From: Pseudomonas yamanorum
GTDB taxonomy: Bacteria > Pseudomonadota > Gammaproteobacteria > Pseudomonadales > Pseudomonadaceae
DNA length: 64,000 nt
NCBI RefSeq assembly: GCF_900105735.1
Contig: NZ_LT629793.1
Coordinates: forward strand, 4,836,001 to 4,900,000
Reading direction: 5' to 3'
Part shown: piece by piece, positions 17,986 through 29,022 of the stretch
Numbering within the stretch: position 1 is the first letter of the stretch
Layout of the letters: each line of letters begins with the position of its first letter
Translations under genes and position numbers: made by a program
Notes under the pieces: model-generated
Told to the model about the DNA's origin: nothing
Database searches by the model: none
Seen by the model: the letters and a program-made list of their open reading frames with translations, nothing else

Positions 17986-19701
17986 TCAGCGACGAATACG
18001 CGCCTGAAGGAAAGACAGCACGTCAGCCACCGGCAACGGTTGGGCTTCGGCTTCGGTCCGGCTCTTGTATTCCAGGTTGCCATCGGCCAGGCCGCGGTCA
18101 CTGACCACGATCCGGTGCGGGATGCCAATCAGTTCCATGTCGGCGAACTTGATGCCCGGGCTGGTTTTCTTGTCCCGATCATCCAGCAGCACTTCAAAAC
18201 CGGCGGCCGTGAGTTCGGCATACAGTTTGTCGGTGGCTTCGCGTACTTGCTCGGTTTCGTAGCGCAGCGGTACCAGGGCAACCTGGAATGGCGCCAGGGC
18301 GTCGCTCCAGATGATGCCTTTCTCGTCGTTGTTCTGCTCGATGGCAGCCGCAACCACGCGGGAAACACCAATGCCGTAGCAGCCCATTTCCAGGGTGATC
18401 GGCTTGCCGTTCTCGCCCAGCACTTCGCACTTCATCGCCTTGCTGTACTTGTTGCCCAGCTGGAAGATGTGCCCGACTTCGATGCCGCGCTTGATTTCCA
18501 GGGTGCCCTTGCCGTCCGGGCTCGGGTCGCCGGCCACCACGTTGCGCAGGTCGGCCACGGTCGGAACCGGCAGGTCACGTTCCCAGTTCACGCCGAAGTA
18601 GTGCTTGTCATCGATGTTCGCGCCAATGCCGAAGTCGCTCATCAGCTCAACCGAACGGTCGATGATGATTGGCAACGGCAGGTTCAGCGGGCCGAGGGAA
18701 CCCGCACCGGCGCCAATGGCGTCGCGCAGTTCTGAGTCGGTGGCCATGACCAGCGGGCTGGCAACACCAGGCTGCTGGGCGGCTTTGATTTCGTTGAGTT
18801 CGTGGTCGCCGCGGATCACCAGGGCGATCAGCTTGCCTTCTTCCTCGGCGCGCACGATCAGGGTCTTGATGGTCTTTTCAATCGGCAGATTGAATTTTTC
18901 CACCAGGGCCGCGATGGTCTTGGTCTCAGGCGTGTCCACCAGGCGCAGCTCTTCGCTTGGCGCAGGGCGGGAGGTTTCCCGTGGCACGGCTTCGGCTTTC
19001 TCGATGTTCGCCGCGTAGTCGGAACCGTTGCTGAACACGATGTCGTCTTCACCGGATTCGGCCAGCACGTGGAATTCGTGGGAGCCGGCACCGCCGATGG
19101 AGCCGTTGTCTGCTTCAACCGGGCGGAATTTCAGGCCCAGGCGGGTGAACACGTTGCAGTAGGCGGTGTGCATGCGGTCATAGGTGACCTGCAGGGACGC
19201 CTGGTCAGCGTGGAACGAATAGGCGTCCTTCATGATGAACTCGCGGCCACGCATCAAACCGAAACGTGGGCGGATTTCGTCACGGAATTTGGTCTGGATC
19301 TGATACAGGTTGAGGGGCAGCTGCTTGTAGCTGCTCAACTCGTTGCGCATCAGGTCGGTGATCACTTCTTCGTGGGTCGGGCCGGCGCAGAAGTCGCGGC
19401 CATGACGATCCTTGAAGCGCAGCAATTCAGGGCCGTACTCTTCCCAGCGCCCGGATTCCTGCCACAGTTCAGCCGGTTGGGTGCTCGGCATCAACACTTC
19501 CAGAGAGCCGGCAGCGTTCATTTCTTCACGAACGATGGCTTCGACCTTGCGCATCACCTTCAAACCCATGGGCAGCCAGGTGTACAGGCCCGAGGCCAGT
19601 TTGCGGATCATGCCGGCGCGCAGCATCAGCTGGTGGCTGATCACGACCGCGTCGGAAGGCGTTTCTTTCTGTGTGGCGAGCAAATATTGACTGGTGCGCA
19701 T
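17986..19701 (-). CDS. proS: Prolyl-tRNA synthetase
   Basis: A 571-residue class II synthetase of the bacterial type. The catalytic core (about 1-200 and 410-470) carries motif 2 ([12 protein letters not shown]) and motif 3 ([11 protein letters not shown]). The editing insertion domain (about 224-407) removes misacylated alanine. An anticodon-binding domain forms the C-terminus. Start was set at MRTSQYLL (19701), the universal N-terminus; the longer frame runs into REP sequence. Confidence 0.97.
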   Translation of the reverse strand: MRTSQYLLATQKETPSDAVVISHQLMLRAGMIRKLASGLYTWLPMGLKVMRKVEAIVREEMNAAGSLEVLMPSTQPAELWQESGRWEEYGPELLRFKDRHGRDFCAGPTHEEVITDLMRNELSSYKQLPLNLYQIQTKFRDEIRPRFGLMRGREFIMKDAYSFHADQASLQVTYDRMHTAYCNVFTRLGLKFRPVEADNGSIGGAGSHEFHVLAESGEDDIVFSNGSDYAANIEKAEAVPRETSRPAPSEELRLVDTPETKTIAALVEKFNLPIEKTIKTLIVRAEEEGKLIALVIRGDHELNEIKAAQQPGVASPLVMATDSELRDAIGAGAGSLGPLNLPLPIIIDRSVELMSDFGIGANIDDKHYFGVNWERDLPVPTVADLRNVVAGDPSPDGKGTLEIKRGIEVGHIFQLGNKYSKAMKCEVLGENGKPITLEMGCYGIGVSRVVAAAIEQNNDEKGIIWSDALAPFQVALVPLRYETEQVREATDKLYAELTAAGFEVLLDDRDKKTSPGIKFADMELIGIPHRIVVSDRGLADGNLEYKSRTEAEAQPLPVADVLSFLQARIRR

Positions 19702-19798
19702 GGTAGGCCGTTGTCGGTTGCTTGGACTTGAAATGACTTGGGATTGTACGGGCGCTTGCCGCCGACGTACAGGCATCTGGTTGCTGGAGCAGGGGTTC

Positions 19799-19885
19799 TG
19801 TGGGAGCTGGCTTGCCTGTGATACAGGCAACACGGTGTGTCAGTTACACCGCGGTGATGCAATCGCAGGCAAGCCAGCTCCCACA
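19799..19885. repeat. REPIN (T-type)
   Basis: TGTGGGAGCTGGCTTGCCTG and its inverted partner, in the gap between ampG and proS. One arm has one changed base near the loop (CCTGTGATACAGG), giving an extra small hairpin. Confidence 0.9.
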
Positions 19886-19899
19886 TTCACCGCGTGTTT

Positions 19900-21432
19900 T
19901 CAGTCTTCTTTGGTTGGATTCAACCGAATCCGCCGGCTTTCCTGAAACCAGTGCAAGGCGATCAGGATCAGCGTCGGCACACCCAGCAGGCAGGTGATCA
20001 TGAAGAAGTTGTGGTAACCGAACTTCTCGACCATCACCCCCGAATACCCGCCGATCAAGCGCGGCAGCAGCAACATGATCGAACTGAGCAACGCATATTG
20101 GGTGGCAGAGAACTTCAGGTTGGTCAGGCTCGACAAGTACGCGACAAACGCCGAGGTCGCCATGCCTGAACTGAAGTTGTCCAGGGAAATGGTGAAAATC
20201 AGCATCTGCAGGTCCGGGCCCATGTCGGCGAGCATCACGAACAGCAGGTTGGTGCCGGCCGATGCAATGCCGCCGATAAACAGGATCGGCAGGATCCCGA
20301 AACGCACGATCAGCAGGCCGCCCATACCGGCACCCAGCAGGGTCATGATCAGGCCGAAGACCTTGCTGACGCCGGCGATCTGGTCCTTGGTGAAACCCTG
20401 GTCGATATAGAACACGTTGGCCATGACGCCCATCACCGTGTCCGACATGCGATAGGTGGCAATCAGCCCCAACAGCAGGAGGGCCTGCCAGCGGTAGCGC
20501 AGGATAAAGTCGTTGACCGGCGTGAGTACCGGCGCCAGGCCCCGGCGGCCCATAGTCGACAGGCACAGGGTGGTCAGAATGATATAGAGGATGGCCCGCA
20601 GGAACGCGCGGTCTTCCAGCAACAAGTCGAGCAGGCTGACACCATGGAACAGCACGCTGGCGAAGTCAGTGTTGTACAGCTGGGTGAACATCGCCGGCAC
20701 CGACACCAACAGCACGATCAACACGAACACCGAGACTAACTGGTGAGCAAAGCTGTAGCGTCCGGCCTGCAATTGGGTACGCAGTGGCACATTGGGTTCG
20801 CGCATGAACAGGGTGGTCAGCAGTGCAGGCACCATCAGTACACCAAACAGCACGTAGGTGCCGGTCCATGCCGAGTGCTTGTAATTGAACCCGGTGGAAC
20901 CGAAGCCTTCAGCAAAAAACAGTGCGCCTGCGGTGGCAAGCAGGGCGGCCACGCGATAACCGGACATATAGCTGGCGGCGAGCGCGGCCTGCTGGCTGTC
21001 GTCGGCGATTTCCAGGCGGTAGGCGTCTACCGCGATATCCTGGGTGGCGGAAGCGAAGGCGACGATAACCGCGATAGCGATCAGCCAGGACAGGTGTTTT
21101 TGCGGATCGCAGAACCCCATGCCGATCAATCCGAGGATAACCAGCGTCTGGGACAAGACTAACCAGGATCGACGACGTCCGAGCTTGCCGAGCAGTGGCA
21201 GGCGCCATTGGTCGAGCAAGGGCGACCAGACCCACTTGAAGGCATAGGCCAGGCCGATCAGGCTCGCGTACCCGATGGTTTCGCGGGCCACACCGGCCTC
21301 ACGCAACCACACCGAGAGCGTCGAGAACACCAACATGTAAGGCAAGCCGGCAGCAAAGCCGAGCAACAGCAGCACTAACGTCGAGGGGCTGGCATAGGCG
21401 GCGAGCGCGGCGCGCCAGGTTTTACGGGGCAT
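19900..21432 (-). CDS. ampG: AmpG-family muropeptide permease (MFS)
   Basis: A 510-residue major-facilitator protein with 12-14 transmembrane segments. N-terminal ASPSTLVLLLLGFAAGLPYML is characteristic of AmpG, which imports GlcNAc-anhydroMurNAc peptides for cell-wall recycling and indirectly sets AmpC beta-lactamase induction. The P. aeruginosa AmpG is longer, with a C-terminal extension. Whether this is the major AmpG or a paralogue cannot be told from the window. No ampC or ampR lies nearby. Confidence 0.87.
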   Translation of the reverse strand: MPRKTWRAALAAYASPSTLVLLLLGFAAGLPYMLVFSTLSVWLREAGVARETIGYASLIGLAYAFKWVWSPLLDQWRLPLLGKLGRRRSWLVLSQTLVILGLIGMGFCDPQKHLSWLIAIAVIVAFASATQDIAVDAYRLEIADDSQQAALAASYMSGYRVAALLATAGALFFAEGFGSTGFNYKHSAWTGTYVLFGVLMVPALLTTLFMREPNVPLRTQLQAGRYSFAHQLVSVFVLIVLLVSVPAMFTQLYNTDFASVLFHGVSLLDLLLEDRAFLRAILYIILTTLCLSTMGRRGLAPVLTPVNDFILRYRWQALLLLGLIATYRMSDTVMGVMANVFYIDQGFTKDQIAGVSKVFGLIMTLLGAGMGGLLIVRFGILPILFIGGIASAGTNLLFVMLADMGPDLQMLIFTISLDNFSSGMATSAFVAYLSSLTNLKFSATQYALLSSIMLLLPRLIGGYSGVMVEKFGYHNFFMITCLLGVPTLILIALHWFQESRRIRLNPTKED

Positions 21433-21475
21433 GGGCTGGAGTCTGCCTCAGAATTACGCAAATAAAGCGCGCACT

Positions 21476-21838
21476 CTAACCGCTGTGCTCTACCGGGCGC
21501 CAGCCATGACGCTGAATATCAACACGATTGTTCAGGATGCTGACGCCTTCAGCGCGTAAACGCGCGCGTTGCTCGTCCCCTGAGGCACTGCCCACCGGCA
21601 GACTTATCCGACCACCGGCACCCAACACGCGGTGCCAGGGCAATTTGGTGTCCTCGGGCAGCTGGCTCAGGGTACGGCCCACCCAGCGTGCGGCACGACC
21701 CAAACCGGCGAGGTGCGCCAGCTCCCCATAGCTGATGACGCAACCCTCGGGCACTTGGGCAAGGGTCAGGTACAGCACGGTGCGGCGCATTTCGGCCGGG
21801 CTTTGCGGGGCGTCGGTCGTTTTGTTCACGGTGGGCAT
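21476..21838 (-). CDS. Alkyltransferase-like (ATL) protein
   Basis: A 120-residue MGMT-family DNA-binding domain. The active-site motif of true O6-alkylguanine transferases, PCHRV, is PWHRV here (W68), so the alkyl-accepting cysteine is absent. ATL proteins with this Trp bind O6-alkylguanine lesions and hand them to nucleotide-excision repair. The helix-turn-helix SYGELAHLAGLGRAARWVG is intact with the Arg finger. ATG at 21838 was preferred over an upstream start. Confidence 0.88.
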   Translation of the reverse strand: MPTVNKTTDAPQSPAEMRRTVLYLTLAQVPEGCVISYGELAHLAGLGRAARWVGRTLSQLPEDTKLPWHRVLGAGGRISLPVGSASGDEQRARLRAEGVSILNNRVDIQRHGWRPVEHSG

Positions 21839-21992
21839 ATCCGATGAAAATATCCGTCTATTCGTGGGAAATGTCTGCAAATGTAACGCTGGGAACGGAA
21901 CTCGATTCAAATACCCGAGTCAGTCCTTGCTAAGAAGTTATCCAACCCGATAATGCCCGTTTTTTCCGCCAAACTTGAGCCTGTATTCGCTT

Positions 21993-23000
21993 ATGTTGTC
22001 CAGAACCCTGCTATGCCTTGCTGTTTTCAGCGCCTCCACCCCGCTGCTCGCCGATACCGTCTGGTTGAAAAATGGTGACCGCCTGACCGGCAAGATCAAG
22101 GTTTTCGACGGTGGCAAACTGCTGATCCAGACCGATTATGCCGGCGCCATCCCGGTGGACTGGAAACAGGTCAAGACCCTGGAAAGCGATCAGGAATTGC
22201 TGGTCAAGCAGGATGCCTACACCGGCGAGAAAGCCAAATCCCTGAAGGCGGCTGATGACGGCAAGGTCATTCTGGCCAATGGTGAGGCGCCCAAGACTGT
22301 CGAACTGGCGAGCATCCAGCAGATCATCAAGCCCAAGCCCGTGATCGAAGACTTGGTGTGGAAGGGCAATGTCGACATGGCGCTGGACTACAAGCGCGCG
22401 GAAAAAGACACCAACGACTACGACATCGACTTCAAGACCACCGCCCGCCATGGCCAGTGGCGCCATACCGCCCAGGGCGAATACAACCGCGAATTCCAGG
22501 ACGACGTGACCACCACCGACAACTGGGCGCTGGAGTACGACCTGGACCGCTTTCTCACCGAACACTGGTTCTGGCAGGGGCGCTTGACCTACAAGCGCGA
22601 CAAAGTCGAAGACCTGTCTCGCCAGCGCACCGTGGGTACCGGCCCGGGCTACCAATTCTGGGATGACGAACTGGGCGCGTTCTCCCTCGGTTCGTTGGTC
22701 AACCGCACTGACTATGAATACCAGGATGGCGGCAAGGACAACTTCTACTCGCTGGCGATGAAGTGGAACTACAACCGCTACCTGGTGGGCAAGTCCGTCG
22801 AGTTCTTCACCAATGGCGAGCTGGGCAAGCCGCTGGCAGGGCCATCCGACTATTCCCTGGATGCGGAAATGGGCTTGCGCTACAAAGTCACCGAGTGGGC
22901 TTCCCTCAACCTCAAGGCCGAGCGCGACATTATTAGTGGCGACTCGGAAAGCGCGCTGAGCAAGACCCGCTACACCGCAGGGTTCGGCGTCACCTGGTAA
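21993..23000 (+). CDS. DUF481 outer-membrane protein (YdiY-like)
   Basis: A 335-residue secreted protein with a signal peptide (cleavage near LLA-DTVW, residues 15-18). The DUF481 region is at residues 130-335 and has alternating short beta strands. The C-terminus ending in an aromatic residue (GFGVTW) suggests an outer-membrane beta-barrel. The family has no established function (E. coli YdiY is acid-responsive). ATG at 21993 was preferred to a TTG 18 nt upstream. Confidence 0.8.
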   Translation: MLSRTLLCLAVFSASTPLLADTVWLKNGDRLTGKIKVFDGGKLLIQTDYAGAIPVDWKQVKTLESDQELLVKQDAYTGEKAKSLKAADDGKVILANGEAPKTVELASIQQIIKPKPVIEDLVWKGNVDMALDYKRAEKDTNDYDIDFKTTARHGQWRHTAQGEYNREFQDDVTTTDNWALEYDLDRFLTEHWFWQGRLTYKRDKVEDLSRQRTVGTGPGYQFWDDELGAFSLGSLVNRTDYEYQDGGKDNFYSLAMKWNYNRYLVGKSVEFFTNGELGKPLAGPSDYSLDAEMGLRYKVTEWASLNLKAERDIISGDSESALSKTRYTAGFGVTW

Positions 23001-23030
23001 AGGGCCACTGGGTAAGGAGTCACCTGGTAA

Positions 23031-23789
23031 TTAAAGGCGCAACCCGCCGTCCATTTCCAGGATCCGCCCGGTGTAGTAGTCATTCTCGAAGATATACGCC
23101 GCTGAATGGGCAATCTCCTCAGGCCGCCCCATGCGCTTGAGGGGAATGCCCGACGTCATCTTCTCCAGGGCCTCAGGCTTCATGCCCAGGGTCATCTCCG
23201 TCTCGATAAACCCCGGTGCAATGCCCGCCACGCGAATGCCGTAGCGCGCCAGCTCCTTGGCCCAGGTCACGGTGGCGGCTGCTACACCGGCCTTGGCGGC
23301 GGAGTAATTGGTCTGGCCGACGTTACCGGCCCGGGAGATCGACGAGATATTGATAATGGTGCCTTGGTTCTTCAGTTCCACCATTATCGCCGCCACTTCG
23401 CGGGTACACAGGAACACCCCGGTGAGGTTCACGTCGATCACCGCCTGCCACTGGGCCAGGCTCATCTTGGTCATCTCGCCATCCTTGACCTTCAGCAGCA
23501 GCCCGTCGCGCAAAATCCCTGCGTTGTTGATCAAACCGTTGATCGCGCCGAAGTCTTCGGCGATCTGGGCCACGGTCTGGGTTACCTGTTCTTCATTCGC
23601 CACGTTGCACAGATAGGCTCTAGCCTTCACGCCATGGGCCTGGCAGGCGATCACGGCCTGGTCGAGTTTTTCCTGATTGAGGTCCACCAGCGCCAGGTGC
23701 GCGCCCTTGGCTGCAAAATACTCGGCCATGGAACGGCCCAAACCCTGGCAACCGCCGGTGATAATGATTACTTTGTCGTTGAGATCCAT
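23031..23789 (-). CDS. SDR oxidoreductase (FabG-like)
   Basis: A 252-residue short-chain dehydrogenase/reductase. The NAD(P)-binding TGGCQGLG motif is at residues 11-18, NNAG near 90, and the catalytic triad Ser in SSISRAG with YSAAK (Tyr-x-x-x-Lys). It resembles FabG-type 3-oxoacyl reductases, but the substrate is unknown and no fatty-acid genes are adjacent. ATG at 23789 has AGGA 7 nt upstream. It is divergent from the HugZ-like gene. Confidence 0.88.
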   Translation of the reverse strand: MDLNDKVIIITGGCQGLGRSMAEYFAAKGAHLALVDLNQEKLDQAVIACQAHGVKARAYLCNVANEEQVTQTVAQIAEDFGAINGLINNAGILRDGLLLKVKDGEMTKMSLAQWQAVIDVNLTGVFLCTREVAAIMVELKNQGTIINISSISRAGNVGQTNYSAAKAGVAAATVTWAKELARYGIRVAGIAPGFIETEMTLGMKPEALEKMTSGIPLKRMGRPEEIAHSAAYIFENDYYTGRILEMDGGLRL

Positions 23790-23864
23790 TCGCAAGTCCT
23801 GTGAGCAGAATTAAGCGGCTACCCAAGTTTGTTTTTTGACGGAATTTATCAAAGGAGTCATAAG

Positions 23865-24596
23865 TTGAGCGCGCACGTTGCCAAGAATGCCCGAGAACTA
23901 CTGCTCAAGGAATACCGTGGGGCACTTGCCACCTTGTCCAAGGCCATGCCCGGCTTTCCGTTCGGCTCAGTGGTGCCGTACTGCCTGGACGCCGAGGGCC
24001 GGCCGCTGATCCTGATCAGCCGTATCGCCCAGCACACCCATAATTTGCAGAAAGACCCCAAGTGCTCACTGCTGGTGGGGGAGCGTGAGGCGGACGACGT
24101 TCAAGCGGTAGGGCGCCTGACCTACCTGGCCGAGGCCGAAAAGCTGGAAGACAGCGCTGAGATTGAAGCCGCAGCCGAGCGTTATTACCGCTATTTCCCG
24201 GATTCGGCCAACTACCACAAGGCCCATGATTTTGACTTCTGGGTGCTCAAGCCGGTGCGCCATCGTTATATCGGCGGGTTTGGCGCGATCCACTGGGTCG
24301 ACCAACTGACCCTGGCCAATCCGTTCGCCGGCAAGGCCGAGCTGAGCATGATCGAACACATGAACAGCGACCATACCAAGGCCATTGCCCACTACGTCGA
24401 ACTGGCCGGCTTGCCGACCACCGAGCCTGCGCAACTGGCGGGCATCGACAGTGAAGGCATGCACCTGCGCATTGGCCAGGCACTCTACTGGCTGCCCTTT
24501 GCCGAGCCTTGCAACACGCCGACACAAGTACGCGAAGCCTTGGTTTTCCTGGCTCACGCCGAGGTGTGGCCGAAAAAAGCGGCCGCTGAAGCTTGA
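23865..24596 (+). CDS. HugZ-family heme-utilisation/FMN-binding protein
   Basis: A 243-residue protein with an N-terminal pyridoxamine-phosphate-oxidase-like split barrel (about 10-150) and a C-terminal DUF2470 domain (about 165-240, with MIEHMNSDH). The family includes the heme-degrading HugZ of Helicobacter and Campylobacter; many pseudomonad members are of unknown role. A TTG start at 23865 is inferred because AAAGGAG lies 7 nt upstream; the longer frame begins before that site. It could complement the heme system at 46-51 kb (inference). Confidence 0.82.
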   Translation: MSAHVAKNARELLLKEYRGALATLSKAMPGFPFGSVVPYCLDAEGRPLILISRIAQHTHNLQKDPKCSLLVGEREADDVQAVGRLTYLAEAEKLEDSAEIEAAAERYYRYFPDSANYHKAHDFDFWVLKPVRHRYIGGFGAIHWVDQLTLANPFAGKAELSMIEHMNSDHTKAIAHYVELAGLPTTEPAQLAGIDSEGMHLRIGQALYWLPFAEPCNTPTQVREALVFLAHAEVWPKKAAAEA

Positions 24597-24662
24597 ATTC
24601 ACGAAACGGCGACGTCATCTAAGGTGAAGTAGCAAGGCATTCTTGCGTTGAGGAACCATTTG

Positions 24663-25139
24663 ATGCGCCCTTTTTTGTTGCTTTTTTTGTTATTTCCGGT
24701 GCTGGAGCTGTTCGTATTCGTACAAGTCAGCGGGGCCATTGGGTTTTTCCCGGCGCTGCTGCTGATCATTCTCGGCTCGATGCTCGGCGTTCTGGTGCTG
24801 CGCGTCGCCGGCCTGGCCACGGCGCTACGTGCCCGTGAAAGCCTGAATCGCGGCGAACTGCCGGCCCAGACCATGCTCGAAGGCTTGATGATGGCATTGG
24901 CCGGTGGCCTGTTGATCCTGCCAGGCTTCATCAGCGATGTGGTCGGCCTGGTGATGCTGCTGCCGTTCACTCGCAAGCTGCTGGCGGGCAAGATGCGCCA
25001 GCGTGCCGAAGAGGCTGCCATTCGCCAGCGCGCCTTTGCCGACGACCTGCAACCCCGTGGTGGCCCGGCTCCGCGCCAGCCCCTGGGGCGTGAAGGTGAC
25101 GTGATCGAAGGCGAGTTCGAACACCGCGACCCCAAGTAA
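24663..25139 (+). CDS. fxsA: FxsA family membrane protein
   Basis: A 158-residue membrane protein with about four hydrophobic segments in residues 1-115 and a charged C-terminal tail rich in Arg/Gln/Glu. FxsA is the suppressor of phage T7 exclusion by the F plasmid. Its cellular role is unclear, and in pseudomonads it is often next to groES, as here. ATG at 24663 follows GAGGA with suitable spacing. Confidence 0.9.
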   Translation: MRPFLLLFLLFPVLELFVFVQVSGAIGFFPALLLIILGSMLGVLVLRVAGLATALRARESLNRGELPAQTMLEGLMMALAGGLLILPGFISDVVGLVMLLPFTRKLLAGKMRQRAEEAAIRQRAFADDLQPRGGPAPRQPLGREGDVIEGEFEHRDPK

Positions 25140-25150
25140 TCCCCTCACTG

Positions 25151-25182
25151 GCACGGCACCTGCGGGTGTCGTGCGGCTTTTG
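25151..25182 (+). terminator. Probable terminator after fxsA
   Basis: GCACGGCACC-TGCG-GGTGTCGTGC forms a 10-bp stem with one wobble pair, followed by GGCTTTTG. The T-run is short, so efficiency is uncertain. Confidence 0.55.
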
Positions 25183-25265
25183 AAGCCTCCCCCGACACGA
25201 AAAATTTCATCTTGGCACCCTTGTAATAAGCTTATGCGCCCTTATGTAACGGTCACCGCAAGGTT

Positions 25266-25283
25266 TCTGGTGGCGACACCAGA
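25266..25283 (+). other. Hairpin in groES leader region
   Basis: TCTGGTG-GCGA-CACCAGA is a perfect 7-bp stem closed by a GNRA tetraloop about 105 nt upstream of the groES ATG. It is followed by a second G/C-rich palindromic stretch near 25290-25310. Function unknown; it may be part of a structured 5' leader or a regulatory site. Confidence 0.5.
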
Positions 25284-25387
25284 CAGACTTCCGCGTTTCG
25301 CGCCGCGAACCGCGACCGGCACCGCCGGAATTTAACCTGCCGGAATTGACACCGGCTGATGAAAAACACAATTAGGAGAGATCGACA

Positions 25388-25684
25388 ATGAGCAAGCTTC
25401 GTCCTCTGCATGACCGCGTCGTCATCCGTCGCAGTGAAGAAGAAAAGAAAACCGCTGGCGGTATCGTGCTGCCAGGTTCGGCTGCTGAAAAAGCCAACCA
25501 CGGTGTGATTCTCGCTGCTGGCCCAGGCAAGACCCTGGAAAACGGTGAAGTACGTGCGCTGGCTGTGAAAGTGGGTGACAAGGTTGTTTTCGGCCCTTAC
25601 TCCGGCAGCAACACTGTGAAAATCGACGGCGAAGACCTGCTGGTAATGGCTGAGAACGAGATTCTCGCTGTTCTGGAAGGCTGA
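25388..25684 (+). CDS. groS: Co-chaperonin GroES
   Basis: A 98-residue 10-kDa chaperonin, the heptameric lid of GroEL. The N-terminus [13 protein letters not shown] and the mobile loop [13 protein letters not shown] (about residues 18-30) are typical. It begins after AGGAGA at 25374-25379. First gene of the groES-groEL operon, with 50 nt to groEL. Heat control through sigma-32 is expected from the family, but no convincing sigma-32 promoter was recognised here. Confidence 0.99.
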   Translation: MSKLRPLHDRVVIRRSEEEKKTAGGIVLPGSAAEKANHGVILAAGPGKTLENGEVRALAVKVGDKVVFGPYSGSNTVKIDGEDLLVMAENEILAVLEG

Positions 25685-25722
25685 TTTCCCCGCTCATCTT
25701 CCCGTTACTACAAAGTATTTAA

Positions 25723-27378
<1,656 letters not shown>

Positions 27379-27399
27379 GCCAGCCTTACCCCGATACTG

Positions 27400-27437
27400 A
27401 AAAACCCCGCCTGCAGCGATGCAGGTGGGGTTTTTTT
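27400..27437 (+). terminator. Rho-independent terminator after groEL
   Basis: AAAACCCCGCCTGCA and TGCAGGTGGGGTTTTTTT pair with a short loop, ending in seven T residues. Confidence 0.9.
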
Positions 27438-27445
27438 ATGCTGAT

Positions 27446-27493
27446 CGTTCCCACGCTCTGCGTGGGAATGCCGCCAGGGACGCTCCGCGTGCC
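27446..27493. repeat. GTTCCCACGC-type palindromic repeat
   Basis: CCCACGCTCTGCGTGGG palindrome followed by an ACGCTCCGCGT module. This is a second repeat class found elsewhere in pseudomonads. A larger related copy is at 62838-62947 in this window. Confidence 0.8.
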
Positions 27494-27509
27494 GCTTTAT
27501 GCGCACGTT

Positions 27510-28937
27510 TCAACTGACGCCGCGACGCCCCAGGAGCTTCTTGAACATGAAGCCGCGCGCCAGCATCAGCTGCGAGGCAGCCGGCAAAGATGCCATGGGT
27601 CTCGGTGCCGCAGTGCCGGATGACGGATGGACAGGCACGTGTGCGGTTTTTTTGAGGGACGCCGGTTGGGGCCGCTCCCAGTGGCCGGACATGACGACCA
27701 TGCCCAGCAGTTTGAGGGTGTTGCCGTAGTAATCATGGTCCCGGATGGACCGGCGTTGCAGGTTGTCCCAAATGTTATTGAGCCACAGCTGATTGTCGGG
27801 GCTGATCATCGCGCTGACCCCGAGTGCCGCCACAAAGGCCGGCTCATTCGGCGCTTCCTCAATGGTACTGCCGTCGATCCGGTAACCGCTGTTGAAGTTG
27901 CCCGGTTCATCGTGGGTGGTGGCGCGTGCCCAGCGGTTGAAGGTGGTCAAGGTGTACAGCGCGCGAGGGTCACCGTACATCAGGTAATCCAGGCCTATGC
28001 GCCAGGGGTAACGGGCCGCGTTCCACGAGTAGCCGCCGTCGTATTGACCTTCCACCAGTTCGGGCCGTGCAGGGGTGAGCGAAGTGTCCAAGTGGCTGAT
28101 GAAGTCCGGCACCAAAGCACTTTTGGCACTGTAGCGCTGGGTAAAGTCGCTGATGATCGAATAGGTCTTGTCGCGCACCGCCTGCCAGCGTTTATCCCCG
28201 GTCATGGCGAAAAAGCTGTAGAGGTGCGACTGCATGAAGTCCGAGCTGCGGGTGGTGTACTCAAGCTCCGCGTCGCCATCGGTGCCGGCCCAGTCGCCGA
28301 GCATCAGATGCTGAGTCCTGGGGTGCACTTCGTGCTTCATGATCGCCGCCATGACCGTGTTGGCCTCGCTGCGGTAGTCAATGGTGCCTTGGCTGCCCCA
28401 TTTCTGGTCGGCCAGCAGCAGGGCGTAGGCGATGTCCAGGTCGCCGTCGGTGGCACTGACGTCGCCGCGGAAAGGGTCGGTGGAGTCGCCGCAGCCCTCT
28501 ATCTGGTTCCAGGCCATCAGGCCGGGATCGGAGGCTGCCGGGTGATCCTGGAAGTAGCGCACCATGCCGTCGAAGATTTTTTGGGCCTCGTCATCGTAGT
28601 CGGCCATCATCACCGTAAGCAGCATGCCGTAGCCATGAGCCTCGGACACCGTGATGGTGTTGGGCGCGGCGCCACCGCCCACCGGTTTGTGGTCGGCGTT
28701 GACCTTGACGAAATACCGGCCGCTGCCGCAATCCCCTGAGAGATACACCGCCTTCCAGTCCTTGTAGAACGTGACCAATTGTTTATCCATGATCGCCTGG
28801 GTCTGGCGATTGGGCAGGATGGTGCCGGGGTAGTAGGGCGCGTGAGCACTCTGGGCCGCGCTGCTGCCTGACCATGAACCGGCGGCCATGCACAGTGATA
28901 ACAGCAGCGTGGGCAGATGCCGTCTAGGGTGACGCAT
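27510..28937 (-). CDS. GH8 endoglucanase (cellulase, BcsZ-like)
   Basis: A 475-residue secreted glycoside hydrolase family 8 enzyme that cleaves beta-1,4-glucans. A signal peptide lies at residues 1-28. The catalytic acid is in SEAHGYGML (E99), and TDGDLDIAYALLLA (D164/D166) is the conserved family segment. The C-terminal 45 residues beyond the catalytic domain are Pro/Ala/Ser rich. Start ATG 28937 has GGAGAG upstream. No cellulose synthase genes are near, so this is an orphan; it could act on plant cellulose or on cellulose made elsewhere in the genome. Confidence 0.88.
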   Translation of the reverse strand: MRHPRRHLPTLLLSLCMAAGSWSGSSAAQSAHAPYYPGTILPNRQTQAIMDKQLVTFYKDWKAVYLSGDCGSGRYFVKVNADHKPVGGGAAPNTITVSEAHGYGMLLTVMMADYDDEAQKIFDGMVRYFQDHPAASDPGLMAWNQIEGCGDSTDPFRGDVSATDGDLDIAYALLLADQKWGSQGTIDYRSEANTVMAAIMKHEVHPRTQHLMLGDWAGTDGDAELEYTTRSSDFMQSHLYSFFAMTGDKRWQAVRDKTYSIISDFTQRYSAKSALVPDFISHLDTSLTPARPELVEGQYDGGYSWNAARYPWRIGLDYLMYGDPRALYTLTTFNRWARATTHDEPGNFNSGYRIDGSTIEEAPNEPAFVAALGVSAMISPDNQLWLNNIWDNLQRRSIRDHDYYGNTLKLLGMVVMSGHWERPQPASLKKTAHVPVHPSSGTAAPRPMASLPAASQLMLARGFMFKKLLGRRGVS

Positions 28938-29022
28938 GAACTGACTCTCCAACCTGATCCAAAGGACAAGGTCGCGAGGTTAGCGGCAGCGCGGACGTTC
29001 CACTGTCACAGGCTGTAACAGC

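Noticed and set aside
25211..25228. TTGGCACCCTTGTAAT upstream of groES as a sigma-54 promoter
   Set aside because: GG of the -24 element is present but the -12 GC is missing.
27510..28937. ARPELVEG string in the GH8 enzyme, resembling residues encoded by a dispersed intragenic repeat
   Set aside because: The DNA does not match the repeat, and a similar loop with LEG-x-YDG is usual in GH8 enzymes at this place.
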